Below, in pieces: positions 36,639 to 45,204 of a stretch of 64,000 nt of DNA. Position 1 is the stretch's first letter; every line of letters starts with the position of its first letter. This DNA is from Psychrobacillus sp044762655 (lineage in GTDB: Bacteria > Bacillota > Bacilli > Bacillales_A > Planococcaceae), in NCBI RefSeq assembly GCF_044762655.1, contig NZ_JBIWER010000005.1, positions 62,001-126,000 of the forward strand, given 5' to 3'. Both the position numbers and the translations under genes were made by a program. The notes under the pieces were generated by a model, which did not search any database, was not told the origin of the DNA, and was given only the letters and a program-made list of their open reading frames with translations.

Positions 36639-36932
36639 ATGCCAAATAATATCGAGGGTCGCGGCTTAACAGACCGCGAAATGCTCCAGCTTTGTTTAGA
36701 GTTGGAAAAAGGACGCTGCCGAAGTCTTAGCAATACTATGTTAGAGACCTCACATCAGCAGTTACGGGAGATTTATATGCAATGTTTTGAAAATGCGAGC
36801 TCAAACAATTACCAGCTTTTTAAGATAATGAGCGATAAAGGCTGGTATAAGACTACAATTGCTTCTAAGGATCAGGTTGGCAAAGTACAGGAACTTATGC
36901 AAAATAACCTACATCCAGATGACTTGATTTAG
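36639..36932 (+). CDS. CotF-type spore coat protein
   Basis: Protein of 97 residues with the Coat F domain arrangement: LTDREMLQLCLELEKGRCRSLSNTMLETSHQQLREIY, then CFENASSNNYQLFKIMSDKGWYKTTIA. The GWYK motif near the C-terminus is typical of the CotF/YraD group. It probably assembles in the spore coat. The ATG follows AAAAGGTGG. The preceding 67-residue gene is spaced as in an operon. Confidence 0.8.
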   Translation: MPNNIEGRGLTDREMLQLCLELEKGRCRSLSNTMLETSHQQLREIYMQCFENASSNNYQLFKIMSDKGWYKTTIASKDQVGKVQELMQNNLHPDDLI

Positions 36933-37030
36933 AAAATCCCTAAATGCACTAGTAGATATTTTAGCTACTTAGATCCTCATAAATTGCAGGATAGTATTTA
37001 TATTTTCAGGTAATCTTTTATCTAAATTAT

Positions 37031-37058
37031 AAAAAGTCGCTCTGCAGAGCGACTTTTT
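37031..37058. terminator. bidirectional terminator, perfect palindrome
   Basis: AAAAAGTCGCTCTG / CAGAGCGACTTTTT is a perfect 14-base palindrome with T residues on both strands. It closes the CotF-type operon and the convergent zinc-ribbon gene. Confidence 0.9.
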
Positions 37059-37071
37059 TAACTGATAAAAT

Positions 37072-37281
37072 TCAACGTGGCGTTCTTGGTTCTAAACATT
37101 TAGTGCATTTTTTCTGATTGCTTCCTTTGAACTTCGTGAATGTTTTTTCAAAATTAGTTCCACATGAACATTTAAATAGTAGTTTTTGCGAGTAGCCTAC
37201 ATATTCTTTTGAAAGCAACGTACAGTCTGAATTCTTACTGACATAATCTCTTATCTGATCAATAGTCCATTTTTTATTCAT
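37072..37281 (-). CDS. zinc-ribbon / treble-clef domain protein, 69 residues
   Basis: Single small domain with two Cys pairs: LLFKCSCGTNFEKTF and KKCTKCLEPR (C-x-C and C-x2-C). It is preceded by the helix KKWTIDQIRDYVSKNSDCTLLSKEYVGYSQK. This W-T-x-E/D-I pattern followed by a Zn-ribbon is what is seen at the N-terminus of some phage homing endonucleases, where it appears as a repeated DNA-binding module. Here it stands alone without a nuclease domain. The ATG (37281) follows AGGAGGTG. It could be a remnant, or a small regulator. Confidence 0.5.
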   Translation of the reverse strand: MNKKWTIDQIRDYVSKNSDCTLLSKEYVGYSQKLLFKCSCGTNFEKTFTKFKGSNQKKCTKCLEPRTPR

Positions 37282-37430
37282 TATTGACACCTCCTATGGC
37301 GTTATTATTTAAGTATAGGAAGAAGCATTAAATACCTTCCGTTCATTTAGATTCATGAATTCTAAATCTATCTCAATGTGTTATTATACCACCTCTTTAA
37401 GAATCCTTGTACAGTCTTCCCAAAAAAATG

Positions 37431-37459
37431 TTGTTTTTACTCTGGATAAGTGCTATACT
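37431..37459 (+). promoter_or_regulatory. sigma-A promoter of a candidate small RNA
   Basis: The -35 TTGTTT (37431-37436), 17-base spacer and extended -10 TGC-TATACT (37454-37459) form a near-consensus vegetative promoter with no protein gene behind it. Transcription should start near 37466. Confidence 0.65.
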
Positions 37460-37465
37460 AGATTA

Positions 37466-37611
37466 CTAACAACAAATAAATTTGTTTGACCTCCATACTA
37501 TCGATTATTATGTTAGTCGACATTAATGGGTGCCAAACCCTCAAGAGTTCTTTAGGAACAAAGAATTCTTTAGAAAAAAAGCATTATCTCTTTGGAGATA
37601 GTGCTTTTTTT
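37466..37611 (+). ncRNA. candidate small RNA, about 145 nt
   Basis: A strong sigma-A promoter is followed about 110 bases later by a typical terminator hairpin with seven T residues. Between them are only very short frames without a Shine-Dalgarno, so the product is probably a non-coding RNA. The middle carries C-rich single-strand candidates (GACCTCC, AAACCCTC) of the type that pair with Shine-Dalgarno sequences. Similarity to known RNAs (RoxS/RsaE, SR1, 6S) was considered; none was recognised. It lies beside ahpF, but the genes are convergent. Confidence 0.5.
37574..37611 (+). terminator. terminator of the candidate small RNA
   Basis: The stem AAAAAAAGCATTATCTC / GAGATAGTGCTTTTTTT (17 bases, one G-U) with a TTTG loop. 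It lies on the plus strand, where no upstream protein gene needs it. Confidence 0.85.
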
Positions 37612-37622
37612 ATTTTGGAAAC

Positions 37623-37667
37623 AAAAAATCACTATCCTTTCTAAATAGAAAGAATAGTGATTTTTTT
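37623..37667 (-). terminator. terminator of ahpF
   Basis: AAAAAATCACTAT-CCTTTCT / AGAAAGA-ATAGTGATTTTTT forms a long stem with a 4-base loop and T runs on both strands, 47 bases past the ahpF stop. Confidence 0.85.
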
Positions 37668-37713
37668 AGTCTATAAAACCACTAAACTAAAGTTCTGTTA
37701 TTCTGTTGAATAA

Positions 37714-39246
37714 CTAGTTTCTAATTAGATAATCGAATGCGCTTAACGCTGCAGTTGCACCAGATCCCATAGAAATAATAATTTGTTTATGAGCACTGTC
37801 TGTACAATCACCAGCCGCAAAGACACCAGGAATTGTAGTAGCTCCACGCTTATCAACGATTATTTCACCAATAGGAGTTCTTTCAAGCATTCCATCTAAC
37901 CAATCAGTGTTAGGAACTAAACCGATTTGAACAAATACACCTGCTAATTCGATGTGGTTTTCTTCGCCTGTCGCTCGGTCTACATAAGTAATACCATTTA
38001 CTTTGTCAGTACCGGTAATTTCTTTTGTTTGAGAGTTTGTTAAGACAGTGACATTTGGAAGACTGTGTAAACGTTTTTGTAAAACATCATCAGCTTTTAA
38101 CTCGGAGTTATATTCAAGAACTGTAACATGTTTCACAATCCCTGCAAGGTCAATCGCTGCCTCAATACCCGAGTTACCACCACCGATTACCGCAACGTCT
38201 TTCCCCTCAAATAACGGACCATCACAATGAGGACAATAAGCAACACCTTTATTTTTGAACTCTTGCTCACCAGGAACATTTATATTACGCCAACGAGCAC
38301 CAGTTGAAATGATTACAGATTTACTCTTAAGAATAGCACCATTTTCTAATTCAACCTCGATTAGATCTTTCTTTTCTAAACGTTTTGCACGTTGTAGGTT
38401 CATAACGTCTATATTGTATTCTTTTACATGCTCTTCAAGAGCTTGCGCAAGTTTAGGACCTTCTGTAGCTTTCACACTGATAAAATTTTCAATACTAAGA
38501 GTATCTAAAATTTGACCACCAAAGCGTTCTGCTACAATTCCTGTGCGAATACCTTTACGTGAGGAATAGATTGCTGCACTCGCACCAGCTGGACCACCAC
38601 CAATAACAAGCACATCATAAGGATCTTTACTGGAAATTTCTTCTACGTCAGGTCCTATACCTAATTTAGATATAATTTCCTCAATTGTCATTCGACCATT
38701 TCCAAAAGATTCGCCATTCAGATGAACTGCCGGTACTGCTAATATATCTTTGCTCTCTACTTCTTCCTTGAATGCTGCACCATCAATCATTGTGTGTGTA
38801 ATGTTAGGGTTAAGAACACTCATGATATTAAGTGCTTGGACAACATCAGGACAGTTGTGGCAAGTTAAGCTTACATATGTCTCAAAGTTATATTCACCAG
38901 TGATATTTTGAATTTGATTGATTATACTTTGATCTATTTTTGGCGCTCGTCCACTTACTTGAAGTAGCGCTAAAACTAAAGAAGTAAATTCGTGTCCTAA
39001 TGGAATACCAGCAAAAGTAACTGCTGTATCTTCTTCTCCAGCACGGTTGATACTAAAACTTGGTGTTCTTGTTAGTTCTACTTTTTCTACTGTAATTTTA
39101 GATGAAAGCGAAGCTAGCTCATCTACTAGAGCTAGCATTTCATCTGAAACTTTGTCAGAACCTGCACTTACTTTAAGTACGATATCGTTTTCAAGCAATT
39201 CAAGGTACTGACTTAATTGAGATTTAATTTCTGCATCAAGTGCCAT
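37714..39246 (-). CDS. ahpF: alkyl hydroperoxide reductase subunit F
   Basis: Flavin-dependent reductase that regenerates AhpC, 510 residues. The N-terminal double thioredoxin fold carries the redox pair SLTCHNCPDVVQAL (about residues 129-132). The C-terminal part is a thioredoxin-reductase module with the FAD motif DVLVIGGGPAGASAAIYSSRKG, the active disulfide CPHCDGPLFEGKDVAVIGGGNSG and the C-terminal GVFAAGDCTDS. The ATG follows AAGGAG, 15 bases downstream of the ahpC stop, so it is co-transcribed with ahpC behind the PerR-like box. Confidence 0.95.
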   Translation of the reverse strand: MALDAEIKSQLSQYLELLENDIVLKVSAGSDKVSDEMLALVDELASLSSKITVEKVELTRTPSFSINRAGEEDTAVTFAGIPLGHEFTSLVLALLQVSGRAPKIDQSIINQIQNITGEYNFETYVSLTCHNCPDVVQALNIMSVLNPNITHTMIDGAAFKEEVESKDILAVPAVHLNGESFGNGRMTIEEIISKLGIGPDVEEISSKDPYDVLVIGGGPAGASAAIYSSRKGIRTGIVAERFGGQILDTLSIENFISVKATEGPKLAQALEEHVKEYNIDVMNLQRAKRLEKKDLIEVELENGAILKSKSVIISTGARWRNINVPGEQEFKNKGVAYCPHCDGPLFEGKDVAVIGGGNSGIEAAIDLAGIVKHVTVLEYNSELKADDVLQKRLHSLPNVTVLTNSQTKEITGTDKVNGITYVDRATGEENHIELAGVFVQIGLVPNTDWLDGMLERTPIGEIIVDKRGATTIPGVFAAGDCTDSAHKQIIISMGSGATAALSAFDYLIRN

Positions 39247-39261
39247 TTAGTATCGCTCTCC

Positions 39262-39825
39262 TTAAATTTTACCTACAAGGTCAAGGCTTGGCTTAAGTGT
39301 TTCGCTACCTTCTTCCCATTTTGCCGGGCAAACTTCACCTGGATTTTTGCGAACATATTGTGCTGCTTTAATTTTGTTAATAAGCGTACTAGCATCACGA
39401 CCAATACCACCTGCATTAATTTCGATTGCTTGGATTACACCATCAGGATCAATGATGAAAGTACCACGATCAGCAGCGCCCTCTTCTTCGATAAATACCT
39501 CAAAGTTGCGAGAAAGAACGTGTGCTGGATCGCCAATCATTGTATAAGTAATTTTGCCGATAGCGTCTGATGTATCATGCCACGCTTTATGTGTAAAATG
39601 AGAATCTCTTGAAGCTGAGAATACTTCAACACCTAAATCTTGTAATGCTGGATATTGATTTTGAAGATCTTCAAGTTCGGTTGGGCATACAAAAGTAAAG
39701 TCTGCTGGATAGAAGCAAACAACACTCCAGTGACCTTTGAAATCTTGCTCAGTGACTTCGATAAAATCACCGTTTTTATATGCTTGTGCTGTAAATGGTA
39801 ATACTTCTTTTCCGATTAATGACAT
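39262..39825 (-). CDS. ahpC: peroxiredoxin, alkyl hydroperoxide reductase subunit C
   Basis: Typical 2-Cys peroxiredoxin of 187 residues, destroying hydrogen peroxide and organic peroxides. The peroxidatic cysteine lies in FYPADFTFVCPTELEDL (about residue 47) and the resolving cysteine in PGEVCPAKWEEG (about residue 166). The catalytic TSDAIGKI...Arg region is intact. The ATG follows GGAGG and it is first in the ahpC-ahpF operon. A PerR-like box lies 28 bases upstream of the start. Confidence 0.96.
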   Translation of the reverse strand: MSLIGKEVLPFTAQAYKNGDFIEVTEQDFKGHWSVVCFYPADFTFVCPTELEDLQNQYPALQDLGVEVFSASRDSHFTHKAWHDTSDAIGKITYTMIGDPAHVLSRNFEVFIEEEGAADRGTFIIDPDGVIQAIEINAGGIGRDASTLINKIKAAQYVRKNPGEVCPAKWEEGSETLKPSLDLVGKI

Positions 39826-39852
39826 AGTAGTAATTCCTCCATAAAATATTAG

Positions 39853-39867
39853 TAATAATAATTATTA
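39853..39867. promoter_or_regulatory. PerR-like box upstream of ahpC
   Basis: TAATAATAATTATTA matches the PerR consensus TTATAATNATTATAA at 13 of 15 positions (the mismatches are symmetric at positions 2 and 14). The site lies 28 bases before the ahpC ATG, in the position where PerR represses ahpCF in Bacillus. Peroxide should relieve it. Confidence 0.7.
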
Positions 39868-40179
39868 TCCAGTATTAATTGTTACGTAGGCGTCGAATTT
39901 TGTCAACTAAAGTACATTTGTATCTTGTGTGTAAACTTTTAAAATATACTTTTACTAAAAAGATTATCCTCCTTGATTTTGCAGAATTAATATGAGGCAG
40001 AAGGATTTTAGCATCACAAACATTACATAGTACCATTTATATAATAATTAATTGGGCTAAAGTTAGCATTATATTCTTGATTATTACAATATAGTATTTT
40101 ATAAGTCTTACTACTTAAGAGGTTTAAAGAAAAAAGTTCATCGTAGCAGTCGTACTAGAATTTTTCACTTTAAAGCAAT

Positions 40180-40229
40180 ACAGAAAAATCATCTTACCTT
40201 CGACTAAAAAGGTGAGATGATTTTCTGTG
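40180..40229. terminator. long hairpin downstream of nupC
   Basis: ACAGAAAAATCATCTTACCTT / AAGGTGAGATGATTTTCTGT pair over about 20 bases with a short loop. The T tract is weak on both strands. It lies 75 bases past the nupC stop. The rest of the 39868-40303 gap holds no gene. Confidence 0.5.
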
Positions 40230-40303
40230 TTGTTTTCTAAATTAGTAACTCGATTCAACTTGGTCAAAATTAGAAAGTATAGACACTCAATACATTGCCA
40301 CTA

Positions 40304-41482
40304 TTATAAAATAAAACTTACAATAATCGCTGTCAATACACTTACTAATGTTGCTCCGTATAAAAGTTTCAAGCCCATTCGCGCTACAACATTACCTTGC
40401 TTTTCATGAAGACCTTTTACAGCACCTGAAATGATTCCAATGGAAGAGAAGTTTGCAAAAGAAACAAGGAATACGGAAATGATTCCGATTGATCGTTCAC
40501 TTAGATTGGACGCTAAATCATTTAATGAGAGCATCGCTACAAATTCGTTTGTCACTAATTTAGTAGCCATAATACCACCGGCTGTTACTGATTCTGAAAC
40601 AGGGATACCCATTAAAATTGCAAATGGAGCAAAGACATAACCAATAATTTCTTGGAACGATATTCCTAATACCATATCAAATAAGGTATTTACTCCCGCC
40701 ATTAATGCAACAAATCCAAGTAACATCGCTGCAACAATGATTGCAACCTTAAATCCATCCAAAATATATTCGCCCAGCATTTCGAAAAAGCTTTGTTTCT
40801 CTTCTTGTACAACGAGAATATCTTCTTCTTCGGAAACGGTATAAGGATTAATAATTGAAGCAATAATGAATCCGCCAAACAAGTTAACCACGATTGCAGT
40901 CACCACATATTTTGGTTCAATCATTGTCATATAAGCTCCGACAATAGACATTGATACAGTAGACATCGCCGACGCACTTAGTGTATAAAGACGTTGAGGT
41001 GATAATTGTCCAAGCTGTTTTTTCACCGTAATAAATACTTCAGATTGTCCAACAATAGCCGATGCTACTCCGTTATAAGATTCCAATTTTCCCATGCCGT
41101 TAACTTTACTGATTCCCCAACCCAACCATTTCATAACGAAAGGAAGAACTTTAATATGTTGCAGAATTCCAATTAGAGCTGAAATAAATACGATTGGAAG
41201 TAAAGCAGTTAAGAAGAAAGGAGCTTGTCCTTCATTCGCAATGCCAGCAAATACAAAATTGATTCCTTCATTGGCAAAGCTAAGTAATTTTTCGAATCCA
41301 GCTGCTATTCCCTCAATTATGATCAATCCAAATTTAGTATTCAGTAATAAAAATGTTAGTATTAACTGAAGAATAAGCATTTGGATAATTGGTCTGATTT
41401 TAATTTCTTTACGATTACTACTTGCAATCCACGCAAGACCCAGAACAACAACTAAGCCTATAATTGATATTAAATAACTCAT
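40304..41482 (-). CDS. nupC: concentrative nucleoside transporter
   Basis: Nucleoside:cation symporter of 392 residues, about 8-9 membrane helices plus re-entrant loops, the CNT family size. Typical family patterns include an N-terminal IIGLVVVLGLAWIASSNRKEIKIRPII, the motif NGMGKLESYNGVASAIVGQSEVFITVKK, and the C-terminal GIPVSESVTAGGIMATKLVTNEFVAM and FANFSSIGIISGAVKGL. It imports nucleosides. A candidate cre site upstream suggests CcpA catabolite repression. Confidence 0.93.
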   Translation of the reverse strand: MSYLISIIGLVVVLGLAWIASSNRKEIKIRPIIQMLILQLILTFLLLNTKFGLIIIEGIAAGFEKLLSFANEGINFVFAGIANEGQAPFFLTALLPIVFISALIGILQHIKVLPFVMKWLGWGISKVNGMGKLESYNGVASAIVGQSEVFITVKKQLGQLSPQRLYTLSASAMSTVSMSIVGAYMTMIEPKYVVTAIVVNLFGGFIIASIINPYTVSEEEDILVVQEEKQSFFEMLGEYILDGFKVAIIVAAMLLGFVALMAGVNTLFDMVLGISFQEIIGYVFAPFAILMGIPVSESVTAGGIMATKLVTNEFVAMLSLNDLASNLSERSIGIISVFLVSFANFSSIGIISGAVKGLHEKQGNVVARMGLKLLYGATLVSVLTAIIVSFIL

Positions 41483-41573
41483 TTAATGCCCCCACAATTT
41501 CTTATTTTTAGAAGGTCTGACTTCTGACGACCACTTTCATAATCAGTATACATCATTTTTTATTATCACCAAA

Positions 41574-41587
41574 TAAAAACGTTTACA
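41574..41587. promoter_or_regulatory. candidate cre (CcpA) site upstream of nupC
   Basis: TAAAAACGTTTACA matches the cre consensus TGWAANCGNTNWCA at 13 of 14 positions, about 92 bases before the nupC start. Not tested; cre-like sites occur by chance in AT-rich DNA. Confidence 0.45.
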
Positions 41588-41669
41588 TTTCTTGAAATTT
41601 GATAAATTTGTACTTTATTTTTCAGTTATTGTTCACCATTTTGTAACACTAATACTCTTTCCTATCAAA

Positions 41670-41707
41670 AAAAGTCACGATTCCCATTTTTGGGTATCGT
41701 GACTTTT
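41670..41707 (-). terminator. terminator of sstT
   Basis: AAAAGTCACGATTCCCA / TGGGTATCGTGACTTTT (one mismatch, TTTT loop) is followed on the minus strand by further T residues. It lies 14 bases after the sstT stop. Confidence 0.85.
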
Positions 41708-41720
41708 GATAAATAAGTAA

Positions 41721-42956
41721 TTAGGAATTCACCGTAACAGCTTTTCCTTCCACACGTTCTTTGGCCTGCTCCGCAGTAGCTGTAAACAATACGTCAGATG
41801 ATGAATTCAGAGCAGTCTCACAAGAATCTTGAACAACCCCAATGATAAAACCAACACCTACAACTTGCATTGCAATATCATTTGGAACTCCAAATAAACT
41901 ACATGCTAGCGGAATAAGTAAAAGAGAACCGCCTGCAACTCCAGATGCACCTGCTGCAGAAACAGCTGCTACGACAGAAAGCATTAGTGCTGTCATAAAG
42001 TCTACTTCAATACCAAGTGTATTTACTGTTGCAAGTGTCAACACAGAAATGGTCACAGCGGCACCAGCCATATTAATAGTAGCACCTAGCGGGATAGAAA
42101 CTGCATATGTATCCTCATCTAAGCCAAGTTTCTCACATAATTTCATATTGACTGGAATATTGGCAGCTGAACTACGTGTAAAGAATGCCGTAATACCACT
42201 CTCTCTCAACACCATGAATACAAGTGGATATGGATTTTTACGTGTATAAATGTACACAATTAGCGGATTCACTACAAGTGCGATAAACAGCATACATCCA
42301 ACTAAAATCAAGATCAATCGACCATACTCAACTAAAGCAGAAAGCCCGCTCGTTACAATCGCATCGAACACAAGCCCCATAATACCAATCGGAGCCAAAT
42401 TGATCACCCATTGTACAACTTTCGTAATAGCATCCGAAAAGCTACCTAACATATCTTTCGTTTGCTGGCTCGCATGTTTTAATGCTAGTCCAAGAACGAT
42501 TGCCCACGTTAAGATACCTAAATAGTTCGCATTTATAATGGCATCGATTGGATTGGCAACTATATTAAATAATAATGTTTCCATAACTTCTGCAATACCC
42601 TCTGGTGGTGAAAGATCTTCTACCCCTGTTACAAGTGTTAAAGTAACCGGGAACATAAAGCTAGCTAAAACAGCGACTACACCAGCTAGCAATGTACCAA
42701 TCGCATAAAGCCCAAGAATAGATTTCATATTCGTTTTCTTACCACTTTTATGCGCGGCAATGGCATGCATTACTAAGAATAACACCAATACTGGAGCAAC
42801 TGCTTTTAATGCGCCGACAAATAAAGAACCTAAAATGGAAATACCACTCACATAGTTTGGAAGGGTCAAGGCTAAAATGATACCGATAATAATACCGATA
42901 ACAATCCTTTTCACTAGGCTAATTTCATTCCATTTAACCAATAATTTTTTCATCAT
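41721..42956 (-). CDS. sstT: serine/threonine:Na+ symporter, SstT
   Basis: Dicarboxylate/amino acid:cation symporter family protein of 411 residues, about eight membrane helices and the family's re-entrant loops. The first hairpin-loop region is FFTRSSAANIPVNMKLCEKLGLDEDTYAVSIPLGATINMAGAA, with the SS motif and NMxG of this family. The sequence is specifically like SstT (MKKLLVKWNEISLVKRIVIGIIIGIILA at the start). The frame opens at 42980 but ATG 42956 follows GGGGGATAGT. It imports serine and threonine. Confidence 0.9.
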   Translation of the reverse strand: MMKKLLVKWNEISLVKRIVIGIIIGIILALTLPNYVSGISILGSLFVGALKAVAPVLVLFLVMHAIAAHKSGKKTNMKSILGLYAIGTLLAGVVAVLASFMFPVTLTLVTGVEDLSPPEGIAEVMETLLFNIVANPIDAIINANYLGILTWAIVLGLALKHASQQTKDMLGSFSDAITKVVQWVINLAPIGIMGLVFDAIVTSGLSALVEYGRLILILVGCMLFIALVVNPLIVYIYTRKNPYPLVFMVLRESGITAFFTRSSAANIPVNMKLCEKLGLDEDTYAVSIPLGATINMAGAAVTISVLTLATVNTLGIEVDFMTALMLSVVAAVSAAGASGVAGGSLLLIPLACSLFGVPNDIAMQVVGVGFIIGVVQDSCETALNSSSDVLFTATAEQAKERVEGKAVTVNS

Positions 42957-43164
42957 ACTATCCCCCAAAGTTTTCTTCAAACATTTTTATAAAAAAGTAC
43001 AGCCATCTCTCCCCAAAGAAATAATATGTACTTATTTTATCATTAATTAAACTGATATTTTATTCTATCACAAATTTTTAGAATATTATATTGTTATTTT
43101 TTGTTAGCATAACTTTTAGCATTTCTTATGTGCTAAGGCCCAACATCGGTTTTCTCTTCCAATA

Positions 43165-43200
43165 AAAAAACGATGGGAGTTAAAGCCCCCATCGTTTTTT
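43165..43200 (-). terminator. terminator of sspE
   Basis: AAAAAACGATGGG / CCCATCGTTTTTT (13 bases, 10-base loop) has seven T residues after it on the minus strand, 10 bases past the sspE stop. Confidence 0.9.
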
Positions 43201-43210
43201 GGTCGAGTTT

Positions 43211-43558
43211 TTATTTCTTTAAGTTATTTGCGTTTTGTTGAGCTTTTTGATTAGCTTGAGCATTTTGTTGCTTCACTTCTTGAGCATTTGTTTGACGTTC
43301 AGCTGATATGCCAAATTCTGTTCCAAACTCACTAGACATTGCACCTTGTCCGTTTTGTTGTGCTTTTTGGTTAGCTTGGGCGTTTTGTTGTTTAACTTCT
43401 TGAGCATTTGTTTGACGTTCAACTGATACGCCAAATTCTGATCCAAATTCATTAAACATGTTTTTTGAAGCACCTTGAGAAGCTTGAGCATTTTGCTTTC
43501 TAACTTCTTGGGCATTTGTTTGCGCTTCAATAGGAAGCTTGTTATTGTTGTTTGCCAT
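43211..43558 (-). CDS. sspE: gamma-type small acid-soluble spore protein, three-repeat form
   Basis: Product of 115 residues, a Gln/Asn/Ala-rich spore protein degraded at germination. Three related units (each around TNAQEV-x-QNAQA) are separated by the protease sites NEFGSEFGVS and SSEFGTEFGIS. Members such as B. subtilis SspE have about 84 residues and two units, so this form has one extra. The second and third units (43265-43440) are almost identical at DNA level. The ATG follows GGAGGTGAAG. It stores amino acids and does not bind DNA. Confidence 0.92.
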   Translation of the reverse strand: MANNNNKLPIEAQTNAQEVRKQNAQASQGASKNMFNEFGSEFGVSVERQTNAQEVKQQNAQANQKAQQNGQGAMSSEFGTEFGISAERQTNAQEVKQQNAQANQKAQQNANNLKK

Positions 43559-43745
43559 TTTTCTTCACCTCCATGAATATTATAATTGCCAAAACGGAGG
43601 TATTTATTATTAGCAATTCTTGGAGATGTTCAAACTGTTTTACAGTACATACCATTTTATTTTTTGATAATAATATTTAACATTGTGTTATTAAATATAA
43701 CTGTCGTACTGACTCCAATTGGAATGTCAGTACGCTAGAAGTAGT

Positions 43746-44750
43746 TTAATCATTGTCGAGCAACTCAGTTGCTATTAGTTTATATGAATTTCTACGATCT
43801 TCAGCTGAATAGGTAATGGTACTCAGCATGATTTCATCTGCTTTATATGTCGCTTGCAACTCGATTAATTTCTGTTTTACTTCTTTTGGATTACCGATAA
43901 TGATATTTTTTTTCATATTTTTGAATGTATCTTTCTCTTGATCGTCTAATTTATATTGCATTGCTTCATGTATAGAAGGAACTCCCCGCCGCCCTTCTCC
44001 TTTTGCTTTTTGAAGTTCCCATATGAGCGCACTTAACGATATTGCATCTGCTTTTTCAGTTGTTTCTGCACAAATGACTGAAACAGTTACGATAACTTGT
44101 GCTGTTTGACCTTTTTTTCTAGGAGTGAATGCATCCAGATATTCCTGAATAATGGATGGTCCATCATTGTCACTCATAAATTGACCAAATGTATAAGCAA
44201 TCCCGTTTTCCGCAGCAAGTAAAGCACTTTTCTTACTTGTCCCAAGAAGCCATGGTACCGGCGACACTTCTGGAATTGGAGAAGCAGAAATTTTAGAGTG
44301 CGCGTGTTCAGTAGGAAAATCATCGTCTAGAAAATGTAGTAAATCTTTCACTAAGCTCGGCATTTTATAGACATTTTGCAAAAAATTATCCGATAATGCA
44401 TTTGTTGCTTCGGCTGATCCTCCTGGAGCACGCCCTATACCTATATCAACACGATCAGGAAATAAAGTAGCGAGTGAATTGTAAACTTCTGCCACTTTAA
44501 AGGGTTTATAGTGAGGCAATAGTACAGCTCCCGAACCTATGCGAATTGTATTCGTATTTGAACCAATATAACTTAATACCACTTCTGGAACTGAACTTGC
44601 TAGTCCTGGTAAATCATGATGTTCCGTCACCCAATAGCGCGTGTACCCTAATGCCTCTCCTGCTTGAGCTAATTTCAGCGACTCGTGTAAAGCTTCTTTA
44701 GCTGTATGATTAGAAGAAATTGGAGACTGATCAAGAATACTTAACTTCAT
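43746..44750 (-). CDS. luciferase-like flavin-dependent monooxygenase (LLM class)
   Basis: Protein of 334 residues of the bacterial luciferase-like family, using FMNH2 supplied by a reductase. It has MKLSILDQSPISSNHTAKEAL, GYTRYWVTEHHDLPGLASSVPEV and the substrate-side IRIGSGAVLLPHYKPFKVAE, followed by DIGIGRAPGG. The substrate is unknown. ATG at 44750 is chosen because AGGAG lies 8 bases upstream; the frame opens one codon earlier with GTG. It probably forms an operon with the DUF3219 gene, whose stop is 16 bases away. Confidence 0.88.
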   Translation of the reverse strand: MKLSILDQSPISSNHTAKEALHESLKLAQAGEALGYTRYWVTEHHDLPGLASSVPEVVLSYIGSNTNTIRIGSGAVLLPHYKPFKVAEVYNSLATLFPDRVDIGIGRAPGGSAEATNALSDNFLQNVYKMPSLVKDLLHFLDDDFPTEHAHSKISASPIPEVSPVPWLLGTSKKSALLAAENGIAYTFGQFMSDNDGPSIIQEYLDAFTPRKKGQTAQVIVTVSVICAETTEKADAISLSALIWELQKAKGEGRRGVPSIHEAMQYKLDDQEKDTFKNMKKNIIIGNPKEVKQKLIELQATYKADEIMLSTITYSAEDRRNSYKLIATELLDND

Positions 44751-44766
44751 CACCCAAGCTCCTTTC

Positions 44767-45075
44767 TTATATCTCCTTTTCCAGCAAACTCAATTTATAT
44801 TCTCCAACCTGCCCTTTCTCATATAAATTAGTAATGGAAGTAGAGTATTTTTGGATAGTCCCGCGAAAAAAAATTCCCGTTTCTGGAACAGTAACGTCAA
44901 ACTTACCTTTATACAATAAAGTGGCAATATCATGGTAGTCTTCACTTGTTACGTTAAACACAACGGAAATTTGGTATAAACCATTTACTTTTTCTTCTTC
45001 ATAATGATTTACTTTTATTAATGTATTATCTAGTATCATTTCTTTCACCGAATTATCTTCTGTGCTTTTGTTCAA
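44767..45075 (-). CDS. DUF3219 family protein, YkvR-like
   Basis: Protein of 102 residues resembling B. subtilis YkvR: VFNVTSEDYHDIATLLYKGKFDVTVPE, FRGTIQKYSTSITNLYEKGQVGEYKLSLLE. Soluble, mostly beta-strand; function unknown for the family. The start is TTG (45075), 8 bases after GGAGG. The frame also opens at GTG 45084, which overlaps the ribosome site. Probably co-transcribed with the luciferase-like gene. Confidence 0.8.
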   Translation of the reverse strand: MNKSTEDNSVKEMILDNTLIKVNHYEEEKVNGLYQISVVFNVTSEDYHDIATLLYKGKFDVTVPETGIFFRGTIQKYSTSITNLYEKGQVGEYKLSLLEKEI

Positions 45076-45204
45076 GCCAAACACCTCCGAATTTACTTAC
45101 TCAATTTAGTTTACCACCTTGAAGGTATTTTTATTTAATCCAGGATTTATACATATAATGTAACGAAGTTATATTAAAGAATAGCCAGCCTCTACTTCCA
45201 TCCC

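Noticed and set aside
37496..37630. 44-codon frame inside the candidate small RNA (MLVDINGCQTLKSSLG...)
   Set aside because: It has no Shine-Dalgarno, runs through the terminator hairpin and resembles no known peptide.
43273..43530. 85-codon frame overlapping sspE in another reading frame
   Set aside because: It is a by-product of the repetitive sspE sequence: each repeat unit stays open in a second frame. No ribosome site; the sspE frame matches the family.
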